From assembly GCA_030826915.1 (NCBI GenBank), contig JAUUDE010000055.1, positions 1 to 34,937 on the forward strand: a DNA stretch of 34,937 bases. The letters are read 5' to 3'. Made by a program: the position numbers and the translations under genes. Shown here piece after piece: positions 26,790-34,797 of the stretch (the first letter of the stretch is position 1; the number at the start of each line of letters is the position of its first letter). This DNA is from Thiomicrospira sp. (GTDB lineage Bacteria > Pseudomonadota > Gammaproteobacteria > Thiomicrospirales > Thiomicrospiraceae). The notes beneath the pieces are model-generated. The model worked only from the letters and a program-made list of their open reading frames with translations. It was not told the DNA's origin and made no database searches.

Positions 26790-28100
26790 ATGAAGACTGT
26801 TAAAGTAGGTTTACTCGGTTTAGGTACAGTAGGTGGTGGTACTGTTGATATATTAACAAACACCTTACCTGAGATTGAAAGACGCCTTGGTCAAAAAATT
26901 GAAGTGGCGATTATTGCTGTACGTGATTTAACACGTTCACGTTCTGTTGATACAACGGGAATCACTTTAACCGATAAGACAGAAGAAGTGGTTAATCACC
27001 CTGATGTTGATATTGTTGTTGAATTAATGGGTGGTACAGGTTTAGCCAAAACGTTACTTGAGACAGCGATTAAAAACGGTAAACACATTGTTACCGCAAA
27101 CAAAGCATTAATTGCAGAGCATGGTAATTCACTTTTTGCGTTAGCTAAAGAACATAACGTCATTGTTAATTATGAAGCGGCTGTTGCAGGTGGTATTCCG
27201 GTTATTAAAGCTGTTCGTGAAGGTTTAGCCGCCAATAAAATTGAGTGGGTTGCTGGAATCATTAATGGTACAGGAAACTACATTTTAACTGAGATGAAAA
27301 AGCCAGGCGCTGACTTTGCTAAAGTGTTAAAAGTGGCACAAGAGTTAGGCTATGCAGAAGCGGATCCAACGTTTGATGTGGAAGGTATTGATGCAGCGCA
27401 CAAGTTGACAATTTTAGCGTCTATCGCATTTGGTATTGAATTGCAATTTAACAAAGTTTATACCGAAGGGATAAGCAAGGTATCTGCGGATGATATTCGT
27501 TTTGCACAGCAATTAGGCTATGAAATTAAACATTTAGGTGTGGCTAGCCGTGCCGAAAATGGTTATTCATTACGTGTACACCCAACCTTAGTGCCTAAGG
27601 ACGTTTTGATTGCCAATGTTAACGGTGTTATGAATGCCGTTATGGCAAAAGGAAACCATGTAGGGCCAACTATGTATTTCGGTCCTGGTGCAGGTGCTGG
27701 TCCAACAGCAAGTTCTGTTGTTGCAGATATTATTGATATCGTTCGCTGGCAAGACCAGCCTCAAGCCGATCAAGTTCCTGCATTGGGTTTTGCGGCGGAT
27801 AAGCTTGAATCTGCACCGGTTGTTGCTATTGAAGAGATTGAAACTTCGTATTATGTTCGTTGTTTTGCAAAGGATCATAGTGGCGTTCTAGCTAAAGTTA
27901 CCGCTATTTTTGCAGATTCAGATATTAGTATTGAGCATCTCCACCAAGAGCCATGCTCAGAAAAAGTGGATGACGCAACCTTAGTTATGATTACCAATAC
28001 GATTAAAGAATCTAAAATCAATGTTGCATTGGCAGCACTCGCTGAGCTAGATGATATTGATGGTGAAATTCAGCGTATTCGTATTGAAACACTTGGCTAA
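26790..28100 (+). CDS. hom: Homoserine dehydrogenase (monofunctional, with ACT domain)
   Basis: Hom reduces aspartate semialdehyde to homoserine at the branch to threonine and methionine. The 436 residues contain a Rossmann domain (VGLLGLGTVGGG, about 6-17), VANK-type catalytic region VTANKALIAEHG, and the homoserine-binding segment INGTGNYILTEM with ELGYAEADPTFDVEGIDAAHKL. A C-terminal ACT domain (about 350-430, YYVRCFAKDHSGVLAKVTAIF) is the expected threonine-feedback site. It is a stand-alone enzyme, not fused to aspartokinase. AGGAAA precedes the ATG. A terminator-like hairpin follows the stop, before the COG4255-like gene and thrC. Confidence 0.96.
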   Translation: MKTVKVGLLGLGTVGGGTVDILTNTLPEIERRLGQKIEVAIIAVRDLTRSRSVDTTGITLTDKTEEVVNHPDVDIVVELMGGTGLAKTLLETAIKNGKHIVTANKALIAEHGNSLFALAKEHNVIVNYEAAVAGGIPVIKAVREGLAANKIEWVAGIINGTGNYILTEMKKPGADFAKVLKVAQELGYAEADPTFDVEGIDAAHKLTILASIAFGIELQFNKVYTEGISKVSADDIRFAQQLGYEIKHLGVASRAENGYSLRVHPTLVPKDVLIANVNGVMNAVMAKGNHVGPTMYFGPGAGAGPTASSVVADIIDIVRWQDQPQADQVPALGFAADKLESAPVVAIEEIETSYYVRCFAKDHSGVLAKVTAIFADSDISIEHLHQEPCSEKVDDATLVMITNTIKESKINVALAALAELDDIDGEIQRIRIETLG

Positions 28101-28135
28101 TTTATCGTTTATTTATTCAAATAGATAAATATATT

Positions 28136-28160
28136 AAAGTCGGGCTTGCCCGGCTTTTTT
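28136..28160 (+). terminator. Intrinsic terminator after hom
   Basis: AAAGTCGGGC (28136-28145) pairs with GCCCGGCTTT (28148-28157), one G-U, with a tight loop, followed by a T-run to 28160. It lies only 22 bases before the next gene's start, so that gene either relies on read-through or has a promoter upstream of the hairpin. Confidence 0.8.
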
Positions 28161-28182
28161 ATTGTATTTTGGGGAATTTTCA

Positions 28183-29226
28183 TTGTCACATGCATTAACC
28201 TTTTGGGCACCAGGCCTGCTAGATAAGTTAAGAGTTAAAGAAGCTAAAGAAGCTTTATCAACGCTAAAATTGCCTGCCTTACAGTCTATATTGGCTAAGT
28301 CGGATCGTTTTGCAGCCAAACCACAAAACTTTTATCAACAAGCCAGTTTTTTATTTCATCAGCCTGAATGCTTGCCAATTGCGGCAACTCAAGCTAAAGC
28401 AGAGCTTAAAACGTTTAACGCCAATCACTTTTGGTTAAGTGTCGATCCAGTGCAAATGGTTGCTGACAGAGATACTTTGGTGTTAATTCCAGGTAAGGCA
28501 TTACAGATTTCAAAGGATGAATCGCATCAATTAATCGAAGCTTTTAATCAACACTTTGCAGAAGACAAAGTGGAATTAATTTGGGCCAGTGCCAATCATT
28601 GGTATTTATCCATTGTTCAGTCGGTAGATATTAAAACTACAGTGATAGATAAAGTCGCTTACCAATCAGTTAATGACTTTTATCCAACTGGAAATGCCGC
28701 TCAGTACTGGAGACAGTTACTTAATGAAACTCAGATGTTGTTTTACACACATCCAGTTAATGAGGCTCGTAGAGATAAAGGCTGGCCTGAGATTAACAGT
28801 GTTTGGGTTTGGGGAGAGGGTAAAATATCTCCCGAAAAGGTGAAGGTTCGTATGGATGCGGCAATTTACTCAAATCACCCATATTTAAAAGGTATGGCAA
28901 AATTATGCCAATCGCAAATTAGTCCTGTTCCCGAAAGCTACCAGGCCTGGTTAAGTGGAATTGATCAGTCTCCAACCCCAAGAATTAATAAACATCTTAT
29001 TTGTTTGGATAACCTAAGTAGCCGCCTTGATGACTTGCAAATGTCTGAATGGGTTGAATTATTACAGCAGTTAGAAAAAGATTGGTTTGAACCGCTCATG
29101 TCTGCCGTTAAGCAGGGTACTATTGATTCTTTGCTACTGGATTTGGGTCAAGAATACCATAGTCACCTTACAACAGCACACATGAAACGCTTTTGGCGGT
29201 TTAAAAAAAGTTTAAGCAAGGCTTAG
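28183..29226 (+). CDS. Conserved protein of COG4255 type (phosphoglycerate-mutase-like family)
   Basis: This 347-residue protein resembles a conserved bacterial family listed as COG4255 or 'RpfE-type regulatory protein', often near hom and thrC. Its marks are FWLSVDPVQMVADRDTLVL in the middle and NETQMLFYTHPVNEARRDKG..INSVWVWGEGK (about residues 187-220), which is the most conserved part of the family. No enzyme activity has been proven. There is no signal peptide or membrane segment. The start is taken as TTG at 28183 because GGGGA at 28171-28175 lies seven bases upstream; an in-frame TTG at 28162 falls on the terminator T-run. It holds two CAGGCCTG copies. My family call is from memory of motifs, so is moderate. 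Confidence 0.7.
   Translation: MSHALTFWAPGLLDKLRVKEAKEALSTLKLPALQSILAKSDRFAAKPQNFYQQASFLFHQPECLPIAATQAKAELKTFNANHFWLSVDPVQMVADRDTLVLIPGKALQISKDESHQLIEAFNQHFAEDKVELIWASANHWYLSIVQSVDIKTTVIDKVAYQSVNDFYPTGNAAQYWRQLLNETQMLFYTHPVNEARRDKGWPEINSVWVWGEGKISPEKVKVRMDAAIYSNHPYLKGMAKLCQSQISPVPESYQAWLSGIDQSPTPRINKHLICLDNLSSRLDDLQMSEWVELLQQLEKDWFEPLMSAVKQGTIDSLLLDLGQEYHSHLTTAHMKRFWRFKKSLSKA
28211..28218. repeat. CAGGCCTG octamer copy 6
   Basis: Inside the COG4255-like gene, read as CCA-GGC-CTG (Pro-Gly-Leu). Confidence 0.7.
28942..28949. repeat. CAGGCCTG octamer copy 7
   Basis: Second copy in the COG4255-like gene, within the ten-base palindrome CCAGGCCTGG, read as CAG-GCC-TGG (Gln-Ala-Trp). Confidence 0.7.
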
Positions 29227-29308
29227 CGTAAATATTTGAATTCAGAAAATAAGTGTTTATATCTTGGTGATTAGCTAGGATTGAGCAAAAAATCGAGCTA
29301 TATTTCTG

Positions 29309-29314
29309 TATAAT
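29309..29314 (+). promoter_or_regulatory. Probable -10 hexamer of thrC
   Basis: A perfect TATAAT lies about 206 bases before the thrC start. No -35 of good quality is present at 16-18 bases. If used, the transcript would carry a leader of about 200 nt that includes the 66-base dyad at 29384-29449. Confidence 0.4.
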
Positions 29315-29383
29315 TCGCGCTAAATATATTACTAAATGAGACTTCAGCACGAGTGAATTCACATATAAAAATGGTTAAAACCC

Positions 29384-29449
29384 GTCTGATTTTTGTTAAA
29401 AACCTTGCTAATAGCTAGCTATTAGCTTCGTTTTTTGCCTAAATCAGAC
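29384..29449. repeat. 66-base nested inverted repeat in the thrC leader
   Basis: The dyad is built from three matched arms separated by symmetric mismatches: GTCTGATTT / AAATCAGAC (outer, 29384-29392 and 29441-29449), AAAAAC / GTTTTT, and the perfect 20-base core centred at 29416/29417 with arms GCTAATAGCT and AGCTATTAGC. Five- and three-base mismatches on each side are positioned symmetrically. It is followed by AAGTTTTT. In RNA it would be a very strong hairpin that could end or slow transcription before thrC. It might equally be a small palindromic repeat element. Confidence 0.6.
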
Positions 29450-29519
29450 AAGTTTTTCGACATTTTTCGTTTGTGCCTCACTCGAGCAAAGGTCTCTAAA
29501 TCAATTAAATAGGTTTGTT

Positions 29520-30995
29520 ATGAAATTTATTGAAACACGTGGCAATGATGGCCAAAGACCAACTTCAATTACGTTTGCTCAGGCAATCTTAAGCCCAATG
29601 TCTTCATTTGGTGGTATTTACTCACCAGAAACTTTGCCTACTTTTGATTTAGATTTTATGCAGTCGCATATAGATTCAGGCTACAAGAAGCTGGCTAAAG
29701 ATGTGTTAACCGCATTTGAAGTTGATATTGAAGAGTCTGTTATTGATGAAGCTTTAAGTCTTTATGACCATTTCGATGATCCACAAAACCCTGTTCCAGT
29801 TGTTAAAGTCTACGATGATTTATACGTGAGTGAGTTATATCATGGGCCAACCCGTGCTTTTAAAGATATGGCATTACAGCCTTTTGGAACGGTGTTATCA
29901 GCAGTGGCAGAGAAAAGAAATGAAAAATACCTAATTTTAGCCGCAACCAGTGGTGATACAGGACCAGCGGCTTTAGAAACCTTTAAAAACCGTAATAATG
30001 TTCAAGTTGCGTGTTTGTATCCTGATGGTGGAACTTCAGATGTTCAGCGCCTACAAATGGTGACTGAAGATGCAGATAACCTAAAAGTTATTGGTATTCA
30101 TGGTGATTTTGATGATGCTCAATCTGCACTTAAAACATTATTAACATCGCAAGCATTTGAAGCCTCTTTAAAAGAGCATGATATTTCATTGTCTGCGGCA
30201 AACTCTGTGAACTTTGGCCGTATTATTTTCCAAACCATTTATCACATTTACAGCTATCTAGAGCTAGTGCGTCAAGGTGCAATCAAGCTTGGTGATGAAG
30301 TATATCTAAATGTTCCAAGTGGTAACTTTGGTAATGCTTTAGGTGGTTATTACGCTTATAAAATGGGCTTGCCTGTTAAGCAAATTCACATTGCATCTAA
30401 CAACAACAACGTCCTAACTAAGTTCATTACAACGGGTGAATACGACTTACGTGAAGCATCTGTAATTGCAACCACTTCACCAGCAATGGATATTCTAAAA
30501 TCCTCCAATATTGAACGAATTTTATTTGATATGTTTGGTGCAGAGCGTACTAAAGAGTTAATGCTTCAGCTTGATTCAGATAAGTTCTATAAAATTACGG
30601 CTGATGAGTTAGCACAAGTAAAAGCTATTTTTGCCGCTGATTTCTGTACGGATAAAGAGGGCTTGGAGTATATCAAGCAAGCGTTTGAAGTGGGTTATTT
30701 AATGTGTCCTCATACTGCTACGTGTTTTAAAGCTTATGATACCTGCCGTGAAGACAAGTCAATCAAGACCATCGCATACTCAACGGCAGAATGGACTAAG
30801 TTCTCACCAGTCATTGCTTACGCTTTAACAGGTAAAAAATATGAACATGATATCGATGCACTTAAAATGATTGCTGATAAAGCTAAGGTTGACATACCTG
30901 CGCAAATTGCGGAGTTGTTTGACAAGCCTATAGCTCAAGAAACAGTAATTGATAAAGCGGATATTGAAAAAGGGATTTTGGAATTTTTAAGTTAA
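29520..30995 (+). CDS. thrC: Threonine synthase
   Basis: ThrC is the PLP enzyme that converts O-phosphohomoserine to threonine. The 491 residues fit the longer threonine synthase class seen in proteobacteria and fungi (E. coli: 428). The N-terminal part has RGNDGQRPTSITFAQAILSP and GGIYSPETLP. The PLP lysine lies in HGPTRAFKDMALQPFG; AATSGDTGPAALE is the phosphate-binding loop region; NVPSGNFGNALGGYYA is the Gly-rich PLP phosphate loop. The start ATG at 29520 has a TAGG-like site. Upstream, 29227-29519 holds a -10 and the large dyad. It ends in a strong terminator and is separated from recJ by convergence. Confidence 0.96.
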   Translation: MKFIETRGNDGQRPTSITFAQAILSPMSSFGGIYSPETLPTFDLDFMQSHIDSGYKKLAKDVLTAFEVDIEESVIDEALSLYDHFDDPQNPVPVVKVYDDLYVSELYHGPTRAFKDMALQPFGTVLSAVAEKRNEKYLILAATSGDTGPAALETFKNRNNVQVACLYPDGGTSDVQRLQMVTEDADNLKVIGIHGDFDDAQSALKTLLTSQAFEASLKEHDISLSAANSVNFGRIIFQTIYHIYSYLELVRQGAIKLGDEVYLNVPSGNFGNALGGYYAYKMGLPVKQIHIASNNNNVLTKFITTGEYDLREASVIATTSPAMDILKSSNIERILFDMFGAERTKELMLQLDSDKFYKITADELAQVKAIFAADFCTDKEGLEYIKQAFEVGYLMCPHTATCFKAYDTCREDKSIKTIAYSTAEWTKFSPVIAYALTGKKYEHDIDALKMIADKAKVDIPAQIAELFDKPIAQETVIDKADIEKGILEFLS

Positions 30996-31020
30996 ATGAT
31001 ATTTTCTCACTAATATACAC

Positions 31021-31045
31021 AAAACTGGGTTTTATCCGGTTTTTT
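31021..31045 (+). terminator. Intrinsic terminator after thrC
   Basis: AAAACTGG (31021-31028) pairs with CCGGTTTT (31036-31043), one G-U pair, loop of seven bases, followed by more T. It lies 26 bases after the thrC stop. The A-run before it may also serve recJ in the reverse direction, which ends at 31108. Confidence 0.85.
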
Positions 31046-31107
31046 GTTATTTAGAAATATGTAAAAAATAGAAGAGTTGAGTCGCTTTCTTTGCTAAAGA
31101 AGACTTT

Positions 31108-32862
31108 TTAAATCATAGTGTTAATACGAAGCTGTAAACTCGTTCTGCCAGCAAAATGATTTAAACTCGGCTGGTAGGCACATCTCACAGTATCACCTGT
31201 TACAAATGGGGTTGGCTCGTCTGCGTTTTGTTTTGCATTAAAATATATAGCTTGAAAAATAGAGCCGCTCACCGTTTTAAGCTTACATGAAAGATGGGTT
31301 TTATTTTGACCCACTTCTCTCACCTGAACAATTGTAAACTCTCCAGAAAATATGGGCTTAGGCCATTCTCTTCCATAAGGTTCCAATGCATTAATTTCAT
31401 CAATTAAGCTTGGTGTAAGCTGCCAATCATGGAGTTCACCATCGGTTTCAATAATTGGGGTAGGAGGTGAATCTCCTAGTTGAATCTTGATTGCTTTTTC
31501 AAATAAATCGCTAAATTCGCTGTAATATTCAATAGGTATCATGCAGCCTGCAGCACCTTTATGACCACCCATGGAAACAAACAAATTTTCTTTTTGTTCT
31601 GACATCCATTGAAAGGCTTCTCTCAAATCAATGTTTGGAACGACACCACGAGCACTACCAGCTAAAAAACCGTCTTCTAAGTCTGTCATAGCAACCGTTG
31701 GAACACCGTATTGTTCACCTATTCTTGAGGCGATAATGCCTTGAATGCCTGCATTTCCTGTTAGCTTTAAAGCAAGTGAGTAGGTTTGATCTGTATATTT
31801 TTCACATGCTTGTTCATTTGCTTGTTCAAGCATGACTTCTTGTTGGGCACGTCGATTTTTATTATCAGTATCTAATTGTTCTAAATACATACTGGCTTGA
31901 TGAGCATCGGTTGCAGATAGAAAGTTAAATGCAGTGGTTACATCACTAACACGACTGGCAGCATTGATTCGTGTGGCCACTTGGAAACCTAAAAACTCAG
32001 CATCAAAAGGTAAGCCTTGATTGTCATTAAGTTGTCTTAAAGCCTGCCAAGCAGGGGATTGGAACATATTAATAAGTTGCAACCCTGCATGAACAATGGC
32101 TCTATTGTTTGGTGTTTTCAGGCTCACACTATCAGCGATAGTGCCTAAAGCAATATTGAGTGCCAAATACTTTAATGAAGGACTGTTTTCATCTAGCAAA
32201 CTGTTTTTAATCAGTGTTTGGCGAACTTGAGTCATGACCAGAAAAATCACAAAACAACCAGCGACTGTCTTGTCGTATTCGCAACCCTGCTGTTGTGGAT
32301 TTACGGTGCACGCAGCACTTTTGGGTGGACCTTCTGCTGGAATTTGGTGGTGGTCTGTTACACAAACAGGAATGCCGTGAGAGGCTAGAGTAGCAATACG
32401 TTTTTCATCGCTTGATCCTTGGTCTGCGGAGATAACAAGTTCTATTGGCTGTTCAATCGATAAGATACGTTTAACAACATCTTCTGTGATGCCGTAACCT
32501 GTTTTACGGTCACCAATAACATGAATGATTCTTGAATTAGGTACACCGAAATATTCAGTTAGAGCGGTTGTGGCAACCCATGCTGAGGTAACACCATCTG
32601 TGTCATAATCGGTGGCCAGAACAATCACGCCGCTGCCCTTAATGGCATTTACTATCAGTTCTGCGGCAAACTCAATATTTTTTAGAGCAGATGGGTGTTG
32701 TATGTGTTTTAATTTTGGAAATACAATCTCATCCAGCTGTTCGGTTTGATCCGTTCTGTTAGCAACAAGCGAGGCTTGGAAGTCACTTAACCCTAATTCT
32801 TTTGCAGAGTTAAAGACCGCTTGGGACGAAGTTCGTTGGACAATTTTAGGGCTTTTTATCAT
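31108..32862 (-). CDS. recJ: RecJ-family single-stranded-DNA 5'-3' exonuclease (divergent)
   Basis: A DHH phosphoesterase of 584 residues (E. coli RecJ: 577). The motifs are DYDTDG (D85, D87, D89; usual DYDADG), SADQGSSD in place of the usual VDxGI motif, TDHH (motif III), GTIADSVSL (motif IV), and the DHHA1 signature GGHKGAAGC. The order of domains (DHH, DHHA1, C-terminal OB-like region) is normal for RecJ, which degrades single strands in mismatch repair and recombination. The motif II difference and the weak start region set it apart from typical gammaproteobacterial RecJ, so a second, canonical copy may exist elsewhere. The start at 32862 lies 17 bases from the divergent start at 32880. 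Confidence 0.88.
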   Translation of the reverse strand: MIKSPKIVQRTSSQAVFNSAKELGLSDFQASLVANRTDQTEQLDEIVFPKLKHIQHPSALKNIEFAAELIVNAIKGSGVIVLATDYDTDGVTSAWVATTALTEYFGVPNSRIIHVIGDRKTGYGITEDVVKRILSIEQPIELVISADQGSSDEKRIATLASHGIPVCVTDHHQIPAEGPPKSAACTVNPQQQGCEYDKTVAGCFVIFLVMTQVRQTLIKNSLLDENSPSLKYLALNIALGTIADSVSLKTPNNRAIVHAGLQLINMFQSPAWQALRQLNDNQGLPFDAEFLGFQVATRINAASRVSDVTTAFNFLSATDAHQASMYLEQLDTDNKNRRAQQEVMLEQANEQACEKYTDQTYSLALKLTGNAGIQGIIASRIGEQYGVPTVAMTDLEDGFLAGSARGVVPNIDLREAFQWMSEQKENLFVSMGGHKGAAGCMIPIEYYSEFSDLFEKAIKIQLGDSPPTPIIETDGELHDWQLTPSLIDEINALEPYGREWPKPIFSGEFTIVQVREVGQNKTHLSCKLKTVSGSIFQAIYFNAKQNADEPTPFVTGDTVRCAYQPSLNHFAGRTSLQLRINTMI

Positions 32863-32879
32863 AAGGAGATTCTACCAGA

Positions 32880-33527
32880 ATGCGTGCTTGTATTTGTGTG
32901 TATCTACACGGCTTTTTAAGTAGCGGAAACAGTGAAAAAGGGCAGTGGCTTAAGCAAGAACTAGCTAAAGAGCAATCAGGGCATAGCAATGATGAAAGCC
33001 CTCACGTTTTTAGCCAAATTATAACGCTGACTTATCCAATAAAATCCCCGAAAGACAGTGTAGATAATATTGAATCCATTCTTTTGGAAGCGCTTGAAAA
33101 CAACAGTAATGTTGTTTTAATGGGCTCTTCTATGGGTGGGTATTACGCACAATGCCTCGGTCAAAAATACAATATTCCCTATATTATGATTAATCCAGCG
33201 TTACATCCTGAACCTATTTTTAGAGAGAGTATAGGAGCCCATACAAATCCGGCGACGGGTGAGCGCTTTACCATTAATGAAGGTTATATTTCAGATTTAA
33301 AAAAATATGATGTGGAAACGCCAAACCCAAAAATTGCGACGCTACTATTGATAGATAAAGATGACGAAGTGATTGATGTGAATTATGCAATAAGTCGCTA
33401 TCAAGCTGATTTAAAGAATAAAAATAGTTTAAATAATAGAAGCGTAATCTATTCTGGTGGAGATCATCGTTTTGTTCACATGCAGCAGGCCTGGTCAGAA
33501 ATTAAAAAATTTGTTGCAGACTTGTAA
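32880..33527 (+). CDS. YqiA/YcfP-family alpha/beta hydrolase
   Basis: An alpha/beta-hydrolase of 215 residues of the YqiA/YcfP esterase family. It opens with VYLHGFLSSGNSEKGQWLK, has the nucleophile elbow GSSMGGYYA (about 79-87), acid DKDDEVID and His in GGDHRFVH, making a complete Ser-Asp-His triad. The substrate is not known; short-chain esters are cleaved by related enzymes. The ATG at 32880 has AAGGAG at 32864-32869, ten bases upstream. Both this gene's and the divergent recJ gene's promoters must overlap coding sequence, because only 17 bases separate the starts. It contains an octamer copy at 33486. Confidence 0.9.
   Translation: MRACICVYLHGFLSSGNSEKGQWLKQELAKEQSGHSNDESPHVFSQIITLTYPIKSPKDSVDNIESILLEALENNSNVVLMGSSMGGYYAQCLGQKYNIPYIMINPALHPEPIFRESIGAHTNPATGERFTINEGYISDLKKYDVETPNPKIATLLLIDKDDEVIDVNYAISRYQADLKNKNSLNNRSVIYSGGDHRFVHMQQAWSEIKKFVADL
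33486..33493. repeat. CAGGCCTG octamer copy 8
   Basis: Inside the YqiA-like gene near its 3' end, read as CAG-GCC-TGG (Gln-Ala-Trp). Confidence 0.7.
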
Positions 33528-33690
33528 TATCAAACAGGATAATTTTTAAAACTTCAGTCATGTTGACTTGGATTGAATTTTTATAATTTTGAAAAAAATT
33601 AAACTTTCTGGTTAAAAATTTTACCCAGTGACTCATCGAATAACTGGTTCTCAACTTCTAATACTTTAATCAAGCTTTTCATGTAAGATT

Positions 33691-33765
33691 ATGCGTGAAA
33701 GAATGCTTGCCTCGCTATCCTCTCAAGAAACTCAAGAAGATGAAGACGAGATAGAGCTATTCTGA
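33691..33765 (+). CDS. Possible 24-residue peptide before the rhodanese gene
   Basis: ATG at 33691 opens a 24-codon frame that ends at TGA 33763-33765, 29 bases before the rhodanese start. The peptide is Ser/Gln-rich and then strongly acidic (QEDEDEIELF). It has no clear ribosome site. It might be a leader, or the remnant of the C-terminus of a lost gene: the frame is open back to TAA at 33667. The gap 33528-33690 is AT-rich with no gene. Weakly supported. Confidence 0.2.
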   Translation: MRERMLASLSSQETQEDEDEIELF

Positions 33766-33794
33766 GTCTGACAATAAAACAGGAGAAACTTAAC

Positions 33795-34367
33795 ATGAAA
33801 AAGTCGATTGGGGCTTTAGCCTTACTTTGTGTCACTTCGAGTGCTATCGCGTCTGATAATGAACCTCTACGAATCATGAGCTCTGATTCAGCAGACACTT
33901 CATATACAGTCAAGGTAAACGGAGAGGATTATAAAATCACTCGAACCATGACCTCTTGCGCTAAGAACAAAGGTTGGCTACAACCGTTAGTTCCAGTCAA
34001 AGGAGTCAATCCAATTACAGAGATCGAACTTCTAAAATACATGGGTAAGCCCAATTACATTTTAGTCGACATGCGGATGCAAGACCATTATGTAGAAGGG
34101 GCAATACCTGGGGCTAAAAACATCCCATATACAGAAGTTTCCCTAAGACTCGATGAGCTTGGTTGCGAAAAAAATGGGAATGGATGGAATTGCTCTAATG
34201 CAAAACAGGTTATTGCCTATTGCAACGGACCTGTCTGCCCGCAGACAGGATTGGCCATTAAAGCTTCTGTAAGAGAAGGGTTTCCAGCAGAAAACTTCCA
34301 CTATTACCGAGGCGGAATGCTGGACTGGGCGGCTTTAGGATTCCCTATTGTTGAACCTGATTTTTAA
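33795..34367 (+). CDS. Exported rhodanese-domain protein
   Basis: The 190-residue protein has a signal peptide (SIGALALLCVTSSAIAS, cleavage near 20), a small N-terminal region with a Cys (TSCAKNKGW) and a rhodanese domain (about 75-190). In it are VDMRMQDHYVEGAIPGAKNIPY, the CH2A/B-like segment, and the active-site loop AYCNGPVCPQTGLAI with catalytic C143; a second Cys at 148 gives the CxGxxC-like loop. It should carry persulfide sulfur in the periplasm, plausible in a sulfur oxidiser. AGGAGA lies at 33781-33786, nine bases before the ATG. It ends in a good terminator. GC content is slightly higher than the housekeeping part of the window. Confidence 0.9.
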   Translation: MKKSIGALALLCVTSSAIASDNEPLRIMSSDSADTSYTVKVNGEDYKITRTMTSCAKNKGWLQPLVPVKGVNPITEIELLKYMGKPNYILVDMRMQDHYVEGAIPGAKNIPYTEVSLRLDELGCEKNGNGWNCSNAKQVIAYCNGPVCPQTGLAIKASVREGFPAENFHYYRGGMLDWAALGFPIVEPDF

Positions 34368-34387
34368 CCAGAAAATCCAAAATAAAG

Positions 34388-34412
34388 ACCCGCACCTAGA
34401 TTGCGGGTTTTT
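34388..34412 (+). terminator. Intrinsic terminator after the rhodanese gene
   Basis: ACCCGCA (34388-34394) pairs with TGCGGGT (34402-34408) around a seven-base loop, and the T-run continues to 34412. It lies 21 bases after the stop. Confidence 0.9.
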
Positions 34413-34521
34413 TATGCGCCATCTTTCATTGGCACACATTATGTTGTTAACAAAAAAGATTAAACAATTCTTTATCCCTCTCGATTCTTATAGATAGAAA
34501 GTTAAATACAAGGAAAATCAA

Positions 34522-34797
34522 ATGTCTGATACGGACGCTGCTGCTGAAGCACAGAAGGAGTTAGAAAAAGCCTTAAGCTCTGGCGTACTTCTGGACGATG
34601 CAACAACTGACGCATTAATGGCCAAGATTAATACTGGAAAAAACACTGATGACAGCGTGAAAGAAGCCGCTCCAGAATCAAATCCAAGCAGACCTGTAGA
34701 CAATGCTTCAAGCACAAGTCCTTCTGAAAAGAAGTTAGAGTGGTGGGCACTAGGGGCGCTCGGGGTAATCTCTATCTCATCGCTGGTACTAAACATT
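34522..34797 (+). pseudogene. Small membrane protein gene cut by an IS element
   Basis: AAGGA (34510-34514) precedes an ATG at 34522 that opens a frame for 92 native codons: an acidic, Ala/Asp/Ser-rich N-terminal half, then one hydrophobic segment (WWALGALGVISISSLVLNI, about 74-92) that looks like a transmembrane helix. At 34798 the frame runs into sequence that matches the left end of an IS3-type element and then continues to a stop at 34899, adding 33 residues that belong to the IS. The original C-terminus is therefore missing or displaced beyond the window. I do not recognise the protein. The right part must be checked on the other side of the IS. Confidence 0.6.

Noticed and set aside
29371-29418. 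Threonine leader peptide before thrC
   Set aside because: The 15-codon frame has one Thr and one Ile codon and no clear ribosome site, so it is not a typical attenuator peptide.
33541-33590. Promoter TTGACT...TATAAT upstream of the rhodanese gene
   Set aside because: The spacing is only 13 bases, too short for sigma-70, and it lies 200 bases upstream of the gene.
33689-33913. Reverse-strand 74-codon frame across the rhodanese start
   Set aside because: It overlaps the ribosome site and signal peptide of the rhodanese gene in antisense, with no family match.
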